The notes under the pieces: generated by a model
Database searches by the model: none
What the model saw: only the letters and a program-made list of their open reading frames with translations
What the model was told of the DNA's origin: nothing
NCBI RefSeq assembly: GCF_029227915.1
Contig: NC_079879.1
Coordinates: forward strand, 930,001-994,000
Source: Hydractinia symbiolongicarpus
Lineage: Eukaryota; Cnidaria; Hydrozoa; Anthoathecata; Hydractiniidae
DNA length: 64,000 nucleotides
Reading direction: 5' to 3'
Translations under genes and position numbers: made by a program
Shown: positions 61,162-64,000 of the stretch, piece by piece
Position numbering within the stretch: the first letter of the stretch is position 1
Layout of the letters: every line of letters begins with the position of its first letter

Positions 61162-62581
61162 AGACTTGTAGTTTTCAAAAATGATTTCATTTTTGATGAG
61201 ACGCTGAATAAAAGGAGTTTAATCTCCGGCAAACGAAAACCCGCGATTTCCCGTAGGTCCCGGACCCGGCCCGTATAGTCAAAAGTATACAAAGAAAATA
61301 CGCAGGGAGTAAACTCATTTCCCGAACGATTCTTTAAATTATTATTTCACCACTAAAACGCATGAGACTTGTAGTTTTCAAAAATGTTTTCATTCTTGAT
61401 AAGACGCTGAAAAAAAAAAGTTTAATCGCGGGCAAACGAAAACCGAAGATTTCCCGTAAATCCCGGGCTTGGCCCCTATGGTCAAAAGTACACAAAGAAA
61501 GTACCCAGGCAGTAAACTCATTTTTGGAATGTTTTTTTGAATTATTTTTTCACCACTATAACGCATGAGACTTGTAGTATTCAAAAATGTTTTCATTTTT
61601 GATGGGACGCTGAATAGAATAAGTTTAATCGCCGGCAAACGAGAACCCGCGATTTCCCGTAAATCCCGGGCCTGGCCCGTATAGTCGAATGCATACAAAG
61701 AAAGTACTCAGTGAGTAAATTGATTTCCCGAGCGATCCTTTAAATTATTTTTTCACCACTAAAACGCATGAGACTTGAAGTTTTCAAAAATGTTTTCATT
61801 TCTGATGAGACGCTAAATAAAAGAGGTTTAATCGCCGGCAAACGAAAACCCGCGATTTCCGGTAAATCCCGGGCTTGTCCCGTATAGTCGAATGTATACA
61901 AAGAAAGTAACAATGGAGTAAACTCATTTCCCGAGCGATTTTTTAAATTATTTTTTCACCACTAAAACGCATGAGACTTGTAGTTTATAAAAATGTTTTC
62001 ATTCTTGATAAGACGCTGAAAAAAAAAGTTTAATCGCGGGCAAACGAAAACCCGCGATTTCCCGTAAATCCCGGGCTTGAAGCGTATAGTCGAATGTATA
62101 CAAAGAAAGTAAACTGGGAGTAAACTCATTTCCCGAACGATTTTTTAAATTAATTTTTTACCACTAAAACGCATAAGACTTGTAGTTTTCAAAAACGATT
62201 TCATTTTTAATGAGACGCTGAATAAAAGGAGTTTAATCTCCGGCAAACGAAAACCCGCAATTTCCCGTAAATCCCGGCCCCGGCCCGTATAATCGAATGT
62301 ATACAAAGAAAGTACCCAGGGAGTAAACTCATTTCCCGAACGATTTTTTAAATTATTTTTTCACAACTAAAACGCATGAGACTTGTAGTTTACAAAAATA
62401 TTTTCATTTTTGATGAGACGCTGAATAAAAGAAGTTTAATCGCCGGCAAACGAAAACCCGCGATTTCCCGTAAATCCCGGGCCTGGCCCGTATAGTCGAA
62501 TGCATACAAAGAAAGTACCCAGGAAGTAAACTCATTTCCCGAACGATTTTTTAAATTATTTTTTCACCACTAAAACGCACG
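61162..62581 (+). repeat. Seven-monomer HOR, copy 1 (1,420 bp)
   Basis: Starts are 61162 (cgcacgag, taggtcccgg), 61365 (X), 61568 (Y), 61771 (atttctgatg, cttgtcccg), 61974, 62176 (cataag, cccggccccgg) and 62379. The next copy begins at 62582. Monomer 61974 fuses a tttataaaaatg start with an X-front rear (ttcttgataag, ggcttgaagcg), whereas copy 2 has these as two monomers (63394, 63597). Copy 1 instead has 62379, which copy 2 lacks within the window. Confidence 0.88.
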
Positions 62582-64000
62582 AGACTTGTAGTTTTCAAAA
62601 ATGATTTCATTTTTGATGAGACGCTGAATAAAAGGAGTTTAATCTCCGGCAAACGAAAACCCGCGATTTCCCGTAGGTCCCGGACCCGGCCCGTATAGTC
62701 AAAAGTATACAAAAAAAATACGCAGGGAGTAAACTCATTTCCCGAACGATTCTTTAAATTATTATTTCACCACTAAAACGCATGAGACTTGTAGTTTTCA
62801 AAAATGTTTTCATTCTTGATAAGACGCTGAAAAAAAAAAGTTTAATCGCGGGCAAACGAAAACCGAAGATTTCCCGTAAATCCCGGGCTTGGTCCCTATA
62901 GTCAAAAGTACACAAAGAAAGTACCCAGGCAGTAAACTCATTTTTGGAATGTTTTTTTGAATTATTTTTTCACCACTATAACGCATGAGACTTGTAGTAT
63001 TCAAAAATGTTTTCATTTTTGATGGGACGCTGATAAGAATAAGTTTAATCGCCGGCAAACGAAAACCCGCGATTTCCCGTAAATCCCGGGCCTGGCCCGT
63101 ATAGTCGAATGCATACAAAGAAAGTACTCAGTGAGTAAATTGATTTCCCGAGCGATTCTTTAAATTATTTTTTCACCACTAAAACGCATGAGACTTGAAG
63201 TTTTCAAAAATGTTTTCTTTTCTGATGAGACGCTAAATAAAAGAGGTTTAATCGCCGGCAAACGAAAACCCGCGATTTCCCGTAAATCCCGGGCTTGTCC
63301 CGTATAGTCGAATGTATACAAAGAAAGTAACAATGGAGTAAACTCATTTCCCGATCGATTTTTTAAATTATTTTTTCACCACTAAAACGCATGAGACTTG
63401 TAGTTTATAAAAATGATTTCATTTTTGATGAGACACTGAATAAAAGGAGTTTAATCGCCGGCAAACGAAAACCCGCGATTTCCGATAAATCCCGGGCTCG
63501 GCCTGTATAGTCAAAAGTATACAAAGAAAGTACGCAGGGAGTAAACTCATTTCCCGAACGATTCTTTAAATTATTATTTCACCACTAAAACGCATGAGAC
63601 TTGTAGTTTTCAAAAATGTTTTCATTCTTGATAAGACGCTGAAAAAAAAAAGTTTAATCGCGGGCAAACGAAAACCCGCGATTTCCCGTAAATCCCGGGC
63701 TTGGAGCGTATAGTCGAATGTATACAAAGAAAGTAAACTGGGAGTAAACTCATTTCCCGAACGATTTTTTAAATTAATTTTTTACCACTAAAACGCATAA
63801 GACTTGTAGTTTTCAAAAACGATTTCATTTTTAATGAGACGCTGAATAAAAGGAGTATAATCTCCGGCAAACGAAAACCCGCGATTTCCCGTAAATCCCG
63901 GCCCCGGCCCGTATAGTCAAAAGTATACAATAAAAGTACGCAGGGAGTAAACTCATTTCCCGAACGATTCTTTAAATTATTTTTTCACCACTAAAACGCA
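62582..64000 (+). repeat. Seven-monomer HOR, copy 2, cut by the window edge
   Basis: Starts are 62582, 62785 (X), 62988 (Y), 63191, 63394, 63597 and 63800, and the next would fall at about 64002. The X-Y part is in register at 1,420 bp. Private changes include ctgataagaat near 63031 and tttctttt near 63215. The array continues beyond the window. Confidence 0.9.

Larger units (their letters stand above)
1..64000 (+). repeat. Satellite DNA array, ~203-bp monomer, about 315 tandem copies
   Basis: The motif agacttg followed by a conserved ~203-bp body recurs head-to-tail from the first base to the last. Counted starts at the left end are 1, 204, 407, 610, 812, 1015, 1218 and 1421. Nearly all steps are 201-204 bp; the exceptions are a few deleted monomers (177, 103, 127 and 195 bp). 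I saw no inverted monomer and no unrelated insertion, so every gene-free stretch in the window is this repeat. Monomers differ by substitutions, 1-2 bp indels and A/T-run length, and they fall into recurrent subtypes. This is what is known of eukaryotic centromeric or heterochromatic satellites; the chromosomal location is inference. Plus strand is an arbitrary choice of orientation. The array is open at both ends. Confidence 0.99.

Noticed and set aside
1-64000. CRISPR array
   Set aside because: The entire 203-bp unit is repeated, without unique spacers between short repeats, and no cas genes are present.
1-64000. Ribosomal DNA spacer sub-repeats
   Set aside because: No rRNA coding sequence occurs in 64 kb. 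Spacer sub-repeats rarely extend so far and would be interrupted by rRNA genes.
1-64000. Telomeric repeats or a bacterial/phage origin of replication
   Set aside because: No short TTAGGG-like or TTTAGGG-like tracts and no iteron/DnaA-box cluster were seen. The ~203-bp unit is too long and too uniform for either.

Overview
The whole 64,000-base window is one uninterrupted head-to-tail satellite DNA array. It consists of roughly 315 copies of a ~203-bp monomer, all in the same orientation, and it runs off both ends of the window. I found no protein-coding gene, RNA gene, transposon, CRISPR array or unique sequence. Open frames of 60-114 codons recur on both strands, but they are by-products of the repeat. 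The same short frames reappear wherever the same monomer variants reappear, and a 203-bp unit is not a multiple of three, so no frame survives beyond about one and a half monomers.

Megabase-style satellites with nested higher-order repeats (HORs) point to a eukaryotic chromosome: centromeric, pericentromeric or other constitutive heterochromatin. Many variants that separate monomer subtypes look like CpG to TpG or CpA changes. That suggests a host that methylates cytosine (plant or vertebrate-like rather than yeast or fly), but I cannot name the species. A hand-built consensus has about 39% G+C and 13 CpG per 203 bp.

Monomers are numbered here from the agacttg motif (position 1). Positions 15-34 hold a strong dyad that is a perfect 20-bp palindrome with a gatatc centre in some monomers. 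Positions 60-87 hold a second hairpin-like dyad.

Layout. 1-2510: mixed monomers, including 177-bp and 103-bp deleted ones. 2511-7380: two tandem copies of a 12-monomer HOR. 7381-11508: mosaic region; 9606-11508 copies 1015-2916, and 8998-10494 recurs at 22856-24352. 11914-16977: two copies of a 13-monomer HOR, the second lacking one monomer. 16978-26102: mosaic with 3-monomer duplications. 26509-31670: the cleanest HOR, a 1,218-bp 6-monomer unit in about 4.2 copies. 31584-37869: nested 7-, 10- and 5-monomer repeats. 37870-45976: rearranged relatives of the 13-mer and of the 6-mer family, with 7- and 8-monomer duplications. 46789-59132: a ~2-kb segment present three times, interleaved with 5- and 10-monomer repeats. 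59336-64000: dimer and 7-monomer repeats, the last ending almost exactly at the window edge.

The sequence is best read as a record of repeated unequal crossover and local conversion. Fusion monomers mark the breakpoints, and HOR units of 2, 3, 5, 6, 7, 10, 12 and 13 monomers coexist within 64 kb. All comparisons were made by eye; I quote offsets that I counted, not percent identities.
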